A DNA stretch of 64,000 nucleotides from Aspidiotus rigidus (taxonomy: Eukaryota; Arthropoda; Insecta; Hemiptera; Diaspididae). Positions 36,845-47,919 of the stretch are shown here, piece by piece. The notes under the pieces were generated by a model. The model saw only the letters and a program-made list of their open reading frames with translations, was not told where the DNA came from and ran no database searches. Location: assembly GCA_035079385.1 (NCBI GenBank), contig JAVHKY010000030.1, positions 4,751,001 through 4,815,000 on the forward strand, read 5' to 3'. Position 1 is the first letter of the stretch; each line of letters opens with the position of its first letter. The position numbers and the translations under genes are program-made.

Positions 36845-37500
36845 AAGAAGTTTATGTTCCTCCCGGCCCCCTCGAAGAGCCATGAGGTTTTCTCAAGGTT
36901 CTTTCTGAATCCTACGGTAAATTTCACACATGAATCCGGTTGAATTTTTTCAAAAACTCATAATTTTTACTTTGAGTTTTGTGGGTTTGAGTCCTCTTAC
37001 CCCCTGTCAGAAACCACCAAGATATTTTTTACCATTTTTTCCGAATTCTACGGTAAATTCTACTTAAAAATTTGTTGAACTTGAAAGAAAAATGAAAAAA
37101 TTTTTTGACCACTTTTCAGGGTTTGTGTCCCTCTTAACACCCTCCGAGGGCTCTGGGAATTTTTCCGCTATTTTTCCAGGATTTTGCGCTAAATTCTAGC
37201 TCGGAACTCCTTAAGATTTTCCTAAAAAACACATTATATTTTTTTCTCAACTGGGGGGGGGGTGAGGTCCCTCGGCCCTTTGGACATCGAAAGAATTTTT
37301 TTAGTATTTTTCCCAAATTCAACAGAAAATTACATCAGGATATTTGTGAAAATATGTTGAAATATATCACTTCAATTTTACCCCTATTTTGGGCGTTATC
37401 AGCCCCTCGGCGCCCCTAAAATGTCGGAAGAATTTTTTGATAATTTTTTTCGAATTTGGCCGTCCGAATTACATAAGAATCTACATAACTTACGAGCCAA
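36845..37500. repeat. Degenerate satellite, monomer about 136 bp, x 5
   Basis: A block of the type TCCGAATTCTACGGTAAATTCTAC recurs near 36904, 37040, 37176, 37311 and 37450, that is every 135-139 bp. Between copies there is a conserved CCCCT...GGG...AAGAATTTTTT stretch. It is very diverged and distinct in sequence from the arrays near 28 and 45 kb. Confidence 0.7.
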
Positions 37501-37579
37501 ATGGAATATTTCGGTCATTTATATGCAAGAACTCCTTCCAGTTAGGTAACCCGCCATTACGGGACCCCTATAAGGTTTG

Positions 37580-38120
37580 AAACGTGGCGCCGCTCGAATT
37601 TTCCACACAAGCGTCCTAAATGTTTGTTCCAGATTTCAAGATTTTAACATGAAATGCATGGTTGATCTCATAATTTGCACTAAGCCGCCAAACTAGTCTA
37701 ATGACGCTCAACAACTCGGAATTGTATCTGCGAGTTTAGTGCAACGCAATCAATATAAAATGGTCGTGAGAACGCGTGCGTTCAGTAGCAAAATTATCTA
37801 GGTTTATTCTTCAATCATATCAATCAAATGAAGAGAGGAAGACCAAAGTCAAATGAAAAATCTTTTAGTAGCCCATTTTACGATTTTTGATATTTAAATA
37901 CGACTTCCTCTTTTCTTTGATTTTGTACAAATTTTTATTTCTGTGTGGTAGTGAAAGATTATTTGATCGACTTTGGTCTTTCTCTCTTCATTCGATAAGA
38001 GGCGCAATGTTGCGCGAGCGCTTTCGACCACAAGTCATTATCATGCAAATAGTAATAATAAAATTATAATCACGTGTCGTATCCTGACTCTTTGATATAC
38101 AGTTTTGATAATGACATCAA
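37580..38120. other. Intergenic, no supported gene
   Basis: Unique-looking sequence downstream (on the minus strand) of the small secreted-protein locus. Nothing was recognised. Confidence 0.4.
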
Positions 38121-38128
38121 AACAAGTG

Positions 38129-38176
38129 GAAGGTCGAATATGTCCGGCATAGCCGTCCCGGACATATTCGACCTTC
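38129..38176 (-). other. Perfect 19-bp stem with 10-nt loop, downstream of the D exons
   Basis: 38129-38147 is the exact reverse complement of 38158-38176. It lies about 67 bp beyond the stop at 38243, so it would fall in the 3' untranslated region of the minus-strand transcript. The stem is too strong to ignore, but its role is unknown. A miniature inverted-repeat insertion is the simplest alternative. Confidence 0.7.
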
Positions 38177-38242
38177 TAATTATATAATCCGTCCGGACAA
38201 AGTAATTAATTCTCAAAACAAGTGTTTCATATCTCACAAGAA

Positions 38243-39042
38243 CTATCGAACTCCCGTGAACGGATTGGTTGTACATCTATCATTGCATGTGGAACAATCG
38301 CACTCTTTTCCGTTCGTCATTTGATTTTCCGAAGTGATATTTAGCTTTGCGGACAAAATACTGTTAGGTATATTCATCAAATATAGTGAGGATGTTATAT
38401 TGAGTGACCCTGCGAATAAGAACACAAGAAAAAATAGAATAAGCTCATAAATTGTAGTAAATGCGAATTCTAGTTTTGAGATATTTTATATTTTACGTAT
38501 TCATGGTTGGTTTGTAACTTTACCGTAATACCTGGATTTATGGCTGTATGTAGCCACAATTTCCCATGCTCGCAGGTCGGAACAGCCACGACTCTTTGAG
38601 CCCTAACTGTCGTATATAAGGTGAGAGGAGAGGGGCTGATGAATAGAATGATCTCGACTCAAAAGACCCTGATTTTCGCTTCTGATCTCTGTTGACTTTG
38701 ATCTACATCAGATACCCACGTGACCTGAATAATATGATGAAGTTGGTGATATTGATCTGACTGATCGATACCGACCTGCTCTTGAGACTTCCTTCGAACA
38801 TTGCCTGATTAGATATAGTGAGAGGAGAGGTAAATGATCTTAACCTAAAAGACACTGACTTCACCTTCCTAAATTCGATCGACCACTAGTGAGCGCGATG
38901 ACCTTGATTACAAAGAGGTTGATCTACGTTGAGAACTAAGCAAAAAGCTTCATGAAGTTGCCTCGAATTTCGATCACTACCATATGAATGATATGATTTA
39001 CCATTACTTACCTTCTGCACATAGAGGCGGAATACCTCCTCG
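38243..39042 (-). CDS. Exon set D: alternative or duplicated downstream exons of the small secreted-protein locus
   Basis: Two minus-strand exons: D2 39042-39012 (31 nt, acceptor TTTTTCAG, donor GTAAGTAATGG) and D3 38409-38243 (acceptor CTTATTCGCAG, stop TAG). They mirror C2 and C3: the same entering phase 0, the same phase-1 junction and a C-A-[EQ]-G junction peptide. The end is a K-E-C-D-C-S-T-C-N-D-R-C then N-P-F-T-G-V motif matching gene C. No signal-peptide exon was found between gene C and D2. Joined to the exon at 39999-39880 they give a clean 105-residue frame (120+31+167 nt). They may be mutually exclusive terminal exons, or a separate duplicated gene that lost its first exon. D3 lacks the long S/T/N-rich tail of C3. 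Confidence 0.5.
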
Positions 39043-39238
39043 CTGAAAAATCGATTACCAGCATTAAGATACATCACATACTTAGAAATATGTGTATTTA
39101 AAATTTTCTCTCACTTCGAAGAATAAGGCTCTTAAATCGCACAATTTGGCGAGAAAGCATTGGTTATCTGGTGACAATACTAGACACGTATTAGCTGCAA
39201 AAGGTATGCAAGTCAATTGCCTAAATCAGAATACATCA

Positions 39239-39999
39239 TTAGGGCTTGAACTTGAAACTGTTCATACCTGATCCGTAAAAATTTGATCCCCGAAAGTTTG
39301 GTTGAGGAATCATTGTGCTTCGGTTATTCGACCGTGGAGTTGATGATGGTTTTGAGCATCCTTCTCCGGAGGAGGGTTTAGCCGCAGTGGTTGTATTGAT
39401 ATCAACACCATTCAAAGGATTGCTACTACAAAAGTCTTTACATGCACTACAATCACACTTCCCATTCTGCTCTACATCGACATTCTGAAATAGAATCTGT
39501 AATTCTGGTGGAGTAGAATCCAAATCGATGTAAAGAATTACGGCACCTGAAATATACGTTCATAGACTCATCATGACGAAAGATTTTATTTCCATTTTTA
39601 TTATTTTTGTCTCTCTTACCTTGTGCACAAAAACCGAATGGAAACCGTAAAGTCAGTAACTAAAAGTGACGAAATCATAATCAGAAACTATCGAACGTGA
39701 TTTCTGATATAATGCCTGAATAGACGTACTTCGAAAATATTTACGGAAAAATTACAAATTTTCAGGATATTACAAGCTTCATCCCAAGAAAGACAAATTC
39801 GCTGCAACATTTTTTAAATCATATTATTTGAGAATTGCGTATAAAAAGGATTATTGAATAAGACGTAATATTTACCTACTGACTGCACTTCTTTGTCCAG
39901 AATATCAGAGACTATACCTTCATTGAGTAAACCGACAACGGTAATTACACTACATGAAAATAATAACATTACAACTATGTTTGTGTGAATCGACAGCAT
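39239..39999 (-). CDS. Gene C: small secreted cysteine-motif protein, unknown family
   Basis: Proposed exons on the minus strand: C1 39999-39880 (ATG, signal peptide with hydrophobic core at residues 7-22), C2 39659-39620 and C3 39546-39239. Together they are 468 nt, encoding 155 residues. Splice sites: donor CAGTCA|GTAGGT, acceptor CACTTTTAG, donor CACAAG|GTAAGAG, acceptor GTATATTTCAG. The mature part has F-C-A-Q-G at 50-54, then a cluster K-C-D-C-S-A-C-K-D-F-C at 83-93 followed by N-P-L-N-G-V, and a Ser/Thr/Asn/Pro-rich tail. A slightly stronger donor 4 nt downstream of the chosen one would break the frame. I do not recognise the family. The paired copy of exons 2-3 at 38243-39042 supports the model because motif, phases and exon order are all conserved. 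Confidence 0.58.
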
Positions 40000-41025
40000 T
40001 CTTTCATAATTTTTGAAAAGAAGTTGGCGGTCGTATGCAATGAACTTTTGCCTAACAGTGAATCGTTAGACCTTGTAAGTCGAACTGAAGTTTTTAACAT
40101 TGGAGTAAATTCTATAATTACTATTTCTGTTTCAACTGATAAGGAATATTATCGTAAAAACTTTCGATAATTTTGTCTTTGCTCGGAATTAGATCGACCC
40201 GGTTGGGTCCATTTTCTGTCCTGTAGGTTTCGAGTAATTCATCAGACAGACTGATCACTACTCACATTAAAATTCATCAATTTGCCACACCTACCTAGTC
40301 CTATAGTATGTTTTCAAATTCTCGTCGGAGTTGGAATTACGTTTATTACCTATCGACAAATTGTGGATACTTTTATCTAATTTACGACTGAAAAACATTC
40401 GAGGATAGTACAAATTGTATATTATAGGGAAAATAGCGTATAGGTTTTGTAGATTGTCTCAGTAAAATTGGAAGATCGAGTCGTATTGAAAGAATGTAAT
40501 TGCGTATCAATGTCAATAAAATCGAAGTGAAAAAGTATTGATATAAGTTGTTGAGATCCTGCCTACAAATAATCTAAAAAGAAAATCAACAGGAAATGAT
40601 AGTTGTATATTTTTCACAGCATTGGTACAGACTACTCAACGATGGGCGACGAAAATTTGGACAAAGCTATTCGTGGAACTGGGTCTTAGATTGGATCAAT
40701 TGCTGCTACGTATAGACAATGGATCTTTGGTTCGGGTTTTCAAGCTCTTTTTCGGGGAGATTCGTTTGTCCAATGACAAAATCACAATTTGCCTCTATCT
40801 CCTTCCTGGCCATTTGATGAACCGTGATCAATTAACCGAGAATTTACTTCCTTCAAAAACTTAGGGCCGCTTGTACCAACTTCTTAGTCTCATGGTCGAG
40901 TTGACTTGATCTTTATTCAATTGTACCAACCTAATTTACCTTAATTTGATCTCGCATATTCAAACCAAGTTCAACTCAACTGCCCCTTTTAGATTAGTAA
41001 CCTTGAATTAAATTCAGGTTAATTA
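40000..41025. other. Intergenic upstream of gene C
   Basis: No gene was recognised. The promoter of gene C would lie in the first few hundred bases, but no clear core element was identified. Confidence 0.4.
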
Positions 41026-41029
41026 GTTG

Positions 41030-41265
41030 GTAAAAGCGGTCCTTAATCGAAGACTTGGTCAAAATTTCATCGATATATTGTTGAGATTGGTTTCATGTCG
41101 ACGAAGTTGCTATATGATCGATTCCTTCTCCGATTTCCTTATCAACCTGAAATTGACTGCTCTGTCGCGTCGATTAACGTTCGATTTTGAGTCTTCTAGA
41201 ATTGCATGCTGGTTGACTTCAATTCGAACTCAAATTGACGTCAATCTCTTATCGATGTAGAGTTA
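41030..41265. repeat. Isolated copy of the 28-kb satellite (about 1.7 monomers)
   Basis: It contains the satellite blocks in order: TTATCAACCTGAAATTGACTGCTC, then a CGTCGATTAA stretch, TTGCATGCTGGTTGACTTC and CTCAAATTGACGTCAATCT. This is the same family as 27990-30480, about 11 kb away. Confidence 0.7.
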
Positions 41266-41689
41266 CTCTTTTTGACCATTCTGCGTTTGGTGACTTCGCT
41301 ACTCACAGAGAGACTGGCCCCGGCACGGATCCAGACGGGAAATACAAACTTCTGAAACTGTGTGACTTTTTAGGTACAAAGTTTCCCGTTGTTTTTTTTT
41401 CTTCCTTTCTTTCTTTTAAAGGGGGAGAATTGTGATGAAAATGAGGCCAGACCGCACGACCTTCTGAAACCTCCTCCGGAAAATTCTTTTGCAAGTCGCC
41501 TTTGAAATTTTTTGTTGAACCCTTCCCCTCCCTTAAAATTGTTCTATCTACGCAATTGGATCAGGCCAACTCTTAATCTTATATTCTTAGACCCATGACG
41601 AATCAATTAACGCTGGAAATTGTTATAATATATGCCCACAATCACATCGTAACCAGTAACGCGTTATCATCTAGTGTGTGTACTTTCCT

Positions 41690-41890
41690 TTGCATAGTAA
41701 TGATCCGACGTACTTTCTTACTTAGTATGTGCTGTCATGGGTCCACTTCTATGCTTCCATTTTCCTCAGGACTCCCTGAACTACGCCACTAGAGCAACCG
41801 TTGGTTGCCGCAAACTGCTTTATTATTTTGATTTCTTTCCCCTCTTTATTGTTCTTCAGAATAGAAATTGCCAACTTGTGCACATTATGT
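41690..41890 (-). pseudogene. Penelope-like element fragment, linker region
   Basis: TTGATTTCTTTCC-C-CTTTATTGTTCTTCAG and flanking sequence closely match 9046-9080 in Penelope-like element 1, on the same strand, with CTTG-type sequence continuing after it. It is judged a short decayed copy of the same family. Confidence 0.45.
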
Positions 41891-41899
41891 TAACGAAGT

Positions 41900-44750
41900 T
41901 GAATAAAACGCCATTTCTGGAAACAATACTTTAGCAACCAACTTCAGTAGGCAGACGCTTTAATTCTTATTCTCCACCTAATAAGCTGAAAGTTTTCGAC
42001 AAGTTTGAGGCACCGTCATTCCTTTACACGCAACATATTCAAGCCAGCAGACTCCCTGCATGTTCACACAATTAATATAATATACTATCAAATGAACTGT
42101 ACGAAAATTTTATGTTCCCTCGGTTAAATGGGTCTGTGGTGACCTCTTGTTCTGCAGGTGCGTGCAAGATTAGTTCATGGCTCAGGTTGTGATCACAAGC
42201 TACCGAAATAAATTACAGGTGTGCTGAATTGCTGGAAAGCAAAATTGTCTCTTTAACAATGTATAACGCGTCTATGCAAGATTGGTTGTATTCATAATTG
42301 CTTAGGCGTTGCGTCGTCGGAACTCAAACTGTTGAAAAAAATTGTCGTATGATCTCATTGTAGACAAGCGATTTTAACAACAGTTCCCTTTAATTTAGTT
42401 TCAATTGTGTTCAAGTTCAATTGCTCGGGGCACGAGAGAAATTTTGATAACATTCCATCAAACACCATTGAGATTATAACTCGCCTCAGGTTTTGTCTAA
42501 AACTCGATGGAAGTTTATGTGTTCAGTATTGTTTTATGTAGAATAGCGTTCGTAGAGCTTAAATCCTTATTATTGACCACAGATGTTTACCGCATCATCG
42601 AGATGATAGTCCCAATTAATTCAGAAACCAGTGCAATATCGGCCCGTCTCGCCGAACTTCTGTGTCGGGGCGATGAACAAGTTGGGAGAGCTTATAGCGA
42701 AAATTACTCGAAGCACGTTCGTACGGTCCGCTACAGAATCATTATACCGCGAAAGGATGTATGCAGATTGTCCTGTATTATTCAAATGCGTATAAATTAC
42801 AGGCCGATTATTTCGCATTTATGCCATACGTGACTGTGAGGTATGTACGCATTGGGTCTGACTCCCGATTACAGCTATCTGTGAAATGCGAAGATATTAA
42901 CGTATACCGTAATGTTATTTGTATTTGAACGTTGGTATGGAATTTATTTCGTTCGTCATCGTTCGCGATTCGACTTCGCTTCACTTTTCTATACTTCGTT
43001 CGGTATTATGAAATGGACCACGTTTGGCGCGATCATAATTTTTCTTTTATTATTTTCCAACGTGGCATATGTACTCGGTCTATTGTGTTCGCACGTAAAA
43101 TAGCGAGCATTATAACGCGCCTTTTCTAGGAACGATAGCTATGTGAAAAGAAAACCAGAAACACGCGCCAATGATGATAACGTGTCGAGAAAGAGAGAAA
43201 AAAAAAAAATGCTGCAAAACTGAAACGGACGAAGGGAAGCTAAGAAAACGAACGAAAGAGACGAAATTACACGTTATAAAATTACATTCGATAAATTGCA
43301 TTCATGCAGAGCGAAAAATTTGCCAGATGATCTCGGCGTGGTGCGCGCAAAATCAACCGGGGAAAAGTAATTTAATTCCCCGCAGCCTTTTTTTTCTCCC
43401 TTTTTACTCCTCGGCTTCCAAGAAGGTGAAAATCTCATTTTTCAAAATTACATTCGGCGTAACACTTTGAGGCAAGAATGCTCTGGAGATTCGGAAAAGA
43501 CGAGCAGACCTATAGTTGTCTGTATTATACCCGAGCTTTTATAGTAAGGAAAAATATTTCAACCTCACCTTCGCGAAACATGTCAGTTCGATAACTTATG
43601 TCCGTTTTCTAGAACGTTTAATTATTATTGCAGCCTAGCTTTATAAGCTAGAAAATAAAATATTGGAAAACTCTTTACAATTCCGACTGTTCTGTGTGTT
43701 CCATAAGATACCAATATGAAACTATCTCTATTTTTAACCGTGGATAAAGAAACGCCAGACAAAAGTTTGATCAAAGATTTGAGAAAACTTGATGCCAATT
43801 TTTTGCTAAACAAAGTTTCCGCGGTTTTTCCTGATTGTATACGTCGTTCTCTCGAGACGAAACTGGCTATTTTTTTTTATCGGAATTCGTCCGCTCTGAA
43901 ATTCGAACTTTTTTCGTTTTACCATTCTTTCGAAATTGAATACGAATGTTGGTAGGTGCGAATGCCTGTCGAGATTATCAATTTGTATATACGCGACCTT
44001 TTTCGACGTAACCCGAACCACATAAATTAGAATATGTATGCCAGAAAATTTCGTGACGAAGATATTTCTTCTATTTGAGTTCACCGCAGTGAACTGCTAT
44101 TTTCACCTGTCCAATTCCGATGATATAGGTAAACGGTGCTCGTAAAATAATATTTTTGTATCATTTCTACTTCGAAAGTACGAACGTCAATTTCTCTCTC
44201 ATACAACGACGACCTTTGCCGATGATTACAGCATTACCTTACAAACCTCGAAATCATAAAGAGTAGTGAGACTTTTTCAGGAAAATCTCGATATAGTCCT
44301 CTTATGGGCTCTTGCTCGTTTTACCCGTAACCTTCGTTACTCGGCGAATAGAATATCGTGGTAATTTTGCAAAAAGATTCTCCCGATCAATCTCCCTTCC
44401 TCTCCACTTCTTCAGAACTCTTCTCTGTATCTTCACCCTCCACCCTTACCATCAAGTTTCTAAGAGTCAGTTCTATTGATGTTTTTATATATCAAGCTTA
44501 CCTGTACACTGCCAATCTGTAGTACCCTGGTACAAAAGAGGACGATAAATGCCAATTATTATTCTCTATTTTAATCAAACACTGAACATTGGTCGTACAT
44601 CTCTACGAAAGTTAATGACAATAACGAGTGATTACAATCGAAGTAAGGTCGCAAGGTGACAAGGCCACCAATATAAAAGTTTTGAAAATTAATTGCTGGA
44701 GTAAACTCTATGCTTCTTTCAAAAAAAAAAGAATGAAGATGACGTCCGAA
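41900..44750. other. Intergenic, no supported gene
   Basis: ATG-initiated frames of 108 codons (42507-42833, +) and 79 codons (43716-43955, +) occur, but neither shows a domain, paralogue or splice context. Nothing repetitive was noticed. Confidence 0.4.
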
Positions 44751-44756
44751 GCAAAT

Positions 44757-46235
44757 TAGATGGATGATATTGATGTCGCGAAAAAGTTTAAAACTAGTTG
44801 ATGTCTTTACTGTGCCCTTATCCGCTATTGAAAATTGGCAGGTTTGGGGACGTGACAAGCTCGATGACGTCACAAGCAGATTCGACAGAGATGATGATTA
44901 CGTACTTCACAAAGTGGTTCAAACTGGTTAATGTCTTTACTTTGCCCTTGTCTGCTTTTGACAAGTTTACGAACGTCACAAGCTTGATGACGTCACAAGC
45001 AGATTCAGAGGATGACAATGGCGTCAAAAAAAGGTTTAAACTGGTTGACGTCTATACTGTGCCCTTATCCGCTATCAAAAATTGGAAGGTTTGGGGACGT
45101 AGCAATCTCGAAAACGTCACAAGCAGATTCGACGGATGATGATAACGTCACAAGGTGGTTTAAACTGGTTGATATCTTTACTTTGCCCTTATCTGCTTTT
45201 AACATGTTTAGGAACGTCACAAGCTTGATGGCGTCACAAGGAAGTTTCAACTGGTTGATGTCTTGACTGTGTCCATATCTGCTATTGAAAACTTAGAAAT
45301 TTGGAAACGTCACAAGTTTGATGACGTCACAATCAGATTCAGAAGGTGATGATGGCCTCACAAAAAGGTTTAAACTGGTTGATGTCTGTAGTGTGCTCTT
45401 ATTTGCTATTGAAAATTGGCATGTTTGGAAAGTTACAAGCTCGATGACGTCACAATCAGATTTGACACATGACGGTAACATCACAAGGGGGTTTAAACTG
45501 ATTGATGTCTTTACTGTGCCCTTATCCGCTATTGAAAACTTGTAAGTTTGGAAACGTCACAAGCTTGATAACAGCACAAGCAGATTCAGAGGATGATGAT
45601 GACGTCACGAAAAGGTTTAAACTGGTTGACGTTTTTACTGTGACCTTATTTGCCTTTGAAAATTCACAATTTTAGGAACGTCACAAGTTTAATGACGTCA
45701 CAAGGAGGTTAAAACTGGTTGATGTCTTTACTGTGCCCTTGCCCGCTCTTGAACACTTGTAAGTTTGAGAACGTCACAAAGCTTGATGACATCACAAGCA
45801 GATTCAGAGGATGATGATGACGTCACGAAAAGGTTTAAACTGGTTGATATTTTTAGTGTGGCCTTATTTACTATTGAAAATTGGCATGTTTGGGGATGTG
45901 ACAAGCTTGATGACGTCACAAGCAGATTCAACGGATGATGATAACGTCACAAAGAGGTTTAAATTGGTTAAAGTCTTTACTTTGCCCTTATCTGATTTTG
46001 AAAATTCATGAGTTTGAGGACGTCACAAGTTTGATGATGTCACAGACAGGTTTATTAAACTGGTTGATGTCTTTACTGTGTCCTTATCGATATTGAAAAC
46101 TTGTAAATTTGGACACGTCACAAGTGTGATGACGTCACAAGCAGGTTCGACGGATGATGATAACGTCACAAGGTGGTTTAAACTGGTTGTTGGTTTTACT
46201 GTGGCTTTATCAGCTATCGAAAATTCGCAAGTTTG
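44757..46235. repeat. Satellite, monomer about 124 bp, x 12-13, rich in TGACGTCA
   Basis: The block GGTTTAAACTGGTTGATGTC followed by TTTACTGTGCCCTTATC recurs near 44786, 44913, 45033, 45158, 45244, 45368, 45489, 45615, 45708, 45832, 45955, 46058 and 46175. Spacing is mostly 120-127 bp, with shorter units of 86-95 bp. Every unit also carries an ACGTCACAAGCTTGATGACGTCACAAG-type segment and a GATGATGA(C/T) stretch. It is much better conserved than the arrays at 28 and 37 kb, so younger. Frames through it are artefacts of the repeat. Confidence 0.9.
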
Positions 46236-46558
46236 AGACTGGGTTTTCTCTTTTCAATCTCTTTACTGGCACCCCATCCGTCTATTGTAAAATATGCAAG
46301 TCCAACTGTATTGGAAATCTGCTATTAGAAGTTCGGATTGGTATCCTCCCCCCTACCCTCCAGAAAATTTTGAAGGAATCATTGACTTGATCCAGAATAT
46401 AGTTAGCTCATTATTCTAAACCAAGAATTAGGGTGAACGAGCAGAGCAAGTGAGTCCCCGAATGCATCCCGAATGAGTTTCGAAAAGCTAGTAAATCGAA
46501 GATTATTTTGTCTTGACTCGTAGCTTGGTTAAGCGACTATAAAAGGCCATTAAAAATC

Positions 46559-46993
46559 ATGTTCATTTATTTGACTCTGCTGAAACATTTCTTTGGTAAA
46601 AAAACGGGAGATGTATTTTTTGGATACAATTTTCTACGTTGTGGTCCACAACAAAAGATGAAGTTGAATGTAATGACAAATTTCAATTTACTAGAGTCCA
46701 AAAATGTAAAATCGAAACCAAGAACTCTAATATACAGCTTACCCCTATTTTACGAGGAGGGCTGGTGCCGCAAAAGTCCTAAAAATAACACAGCTTTTCA
46801 CTGCACGATTAAAGTTTCCAGATATTCCTTTCTCAACATTAGTCCAATATTGCTCCGCCGATTGAGTCGTGAGTCGTTAATGGAAAACAGCATTAAAAGA
46901 TGGAACGGTAAATATTCTATCGCTTTTTTGATACCATGCAGTGATAATTTCGCTAATGCAGTCCGGATTCATATATTGACCATGCACGAGTAA
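46559..46993 (+). CDS. Hypothetical intronless protein, 144 codons
   Basis: Starts at an ATG and is the longest ATG-initiated frame in the window. A TATA-box-like CTATAAAAGG lies at about 46537-46546, only some 15 bases before the ATG, too close for a normal promoter unless a later start is used. The product is basic with scattered cysteines and no recognisable domain, signal peptide or paralogue elsewhere in the window. It follows directly after the satellite. It may be a chance frame. Confidence 0.22.
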   Translation: MFIYLTLLKHFFGKKTGDVFFGYNFLRCGPQQKMKLNVMTNFNLLESKNVKSKPRTLIYSLPLFYEEGWCRKSPKNNTAFHCTIKVSRYSFLNISPILLRRLSRESLMENSIKRWNGKYSIAFLIPCSDNFANAVRIHILTMHE

Positions 46994-47730
46994 AATGCAA
47001 AATAAGGCCAAAAGATGAGCGCTGAACAAAAACGACGAAACTGATATTGTCTCTTCAGTGTATCGACCTTAGAAGAAAATTTTGCTAAGTGAATGGGCAG
47101 GGATGTTTTTATAGTTATTTTTAAAGCTTTGTGTCTCAATAGCGGTGCGTACGAAGTTCACGTTCCTGTACTTTTTATTTGACTTGGAGCAATTTCTAAC
47201 CATATGCGATATCTTTGCATGAGCTTAACCCTATGCCAAGCGAGGAAAATAATTATGAAAATAATCATTCCAGCGATGCATTCAGACATCCAACGTGAAC
47301 AAAATTTCACTATTTTCCTTACAAAATGGAAATTTTCGCGAATGGCTTTTCTTTATTTTGTCCACTGTCCAGTTCGTCAGGTAACGAGTAAACGCAGAAG
47401 CTATTATCTCATCTTCGTTTCGGTACGTGGTACGCATGTAGTCTACCTACCGTAGGGCATAACAAAATACCGCACGTACAAGCAAGGAAAATCATAAGCT
47501 GTTAGAATAAAGCTCTTTTGTGCCTTTTTCGGCGTATACCTTTCCGTGACGTTGATAAATCGGATGATGTTATACGCCGAGAGTTGCAGCACTTATTTTC
47601 CAAAGCGTAAAATTTACCTCTTTTGACGCCAAATATGAGAAAATGTCTGAAGCTTGTTTATTCATAATAAATATTATGTAATAAACGAGCCTTGTGAGTA
47701 GAGTACTCATGTATGAGCTGGCGCAGTCAA
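46994..47730. other. Intergenic, no supported gene
   Basis: Nothing coding or repetitive was recognised. Confidence 0.4.
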
Positions 47731-47734
47731 GCGT

Positions 47735-47915
47735 GGAGACTAATTTCTATAATTTTTCATTCAATTTTAAAAATCCTTAAAAGAAGCACAGGTATCAATT
47801 TTTCTCTTTTTTTTCAATTTTTAAAAATTCTAAAACAAACACAGGTTAAATTCTTACATTTTTCATCCAATTTTAAAAATCTCGATAAGAAGCGCAGGGA
47901 CCAATTTCTCTAGCG
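47735..47915. repeat. Minisatellite, about 53 bp x 3, left of a Penelope-containing block
   Basis: Three units ending CACAGG(T/G), each with CAATTTTTAAAAAT-type cores, then CTCTAGCGCAGTGAAGC. Inverse copies of the same unit lie at about 50325-50480, so the 2.7-kb block between is bounded by inverted arrays. Confidence 0.6.
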
Positions 47916-47919
47916 CAGT

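Noticed and set aside
42507..42833. 108-codon ATG frame with a slightly hydrophobic start
   Set aside because: No recognisable domain, promoter or splice context; a chance frame cannot be excluded.
44798..46390. Series of frames of 60-113 codons on both strands
   Set aside because: They repeat the same peptide because they lie in the 124-bp satellite; TGACGTCA-derived residues recur in all of them.
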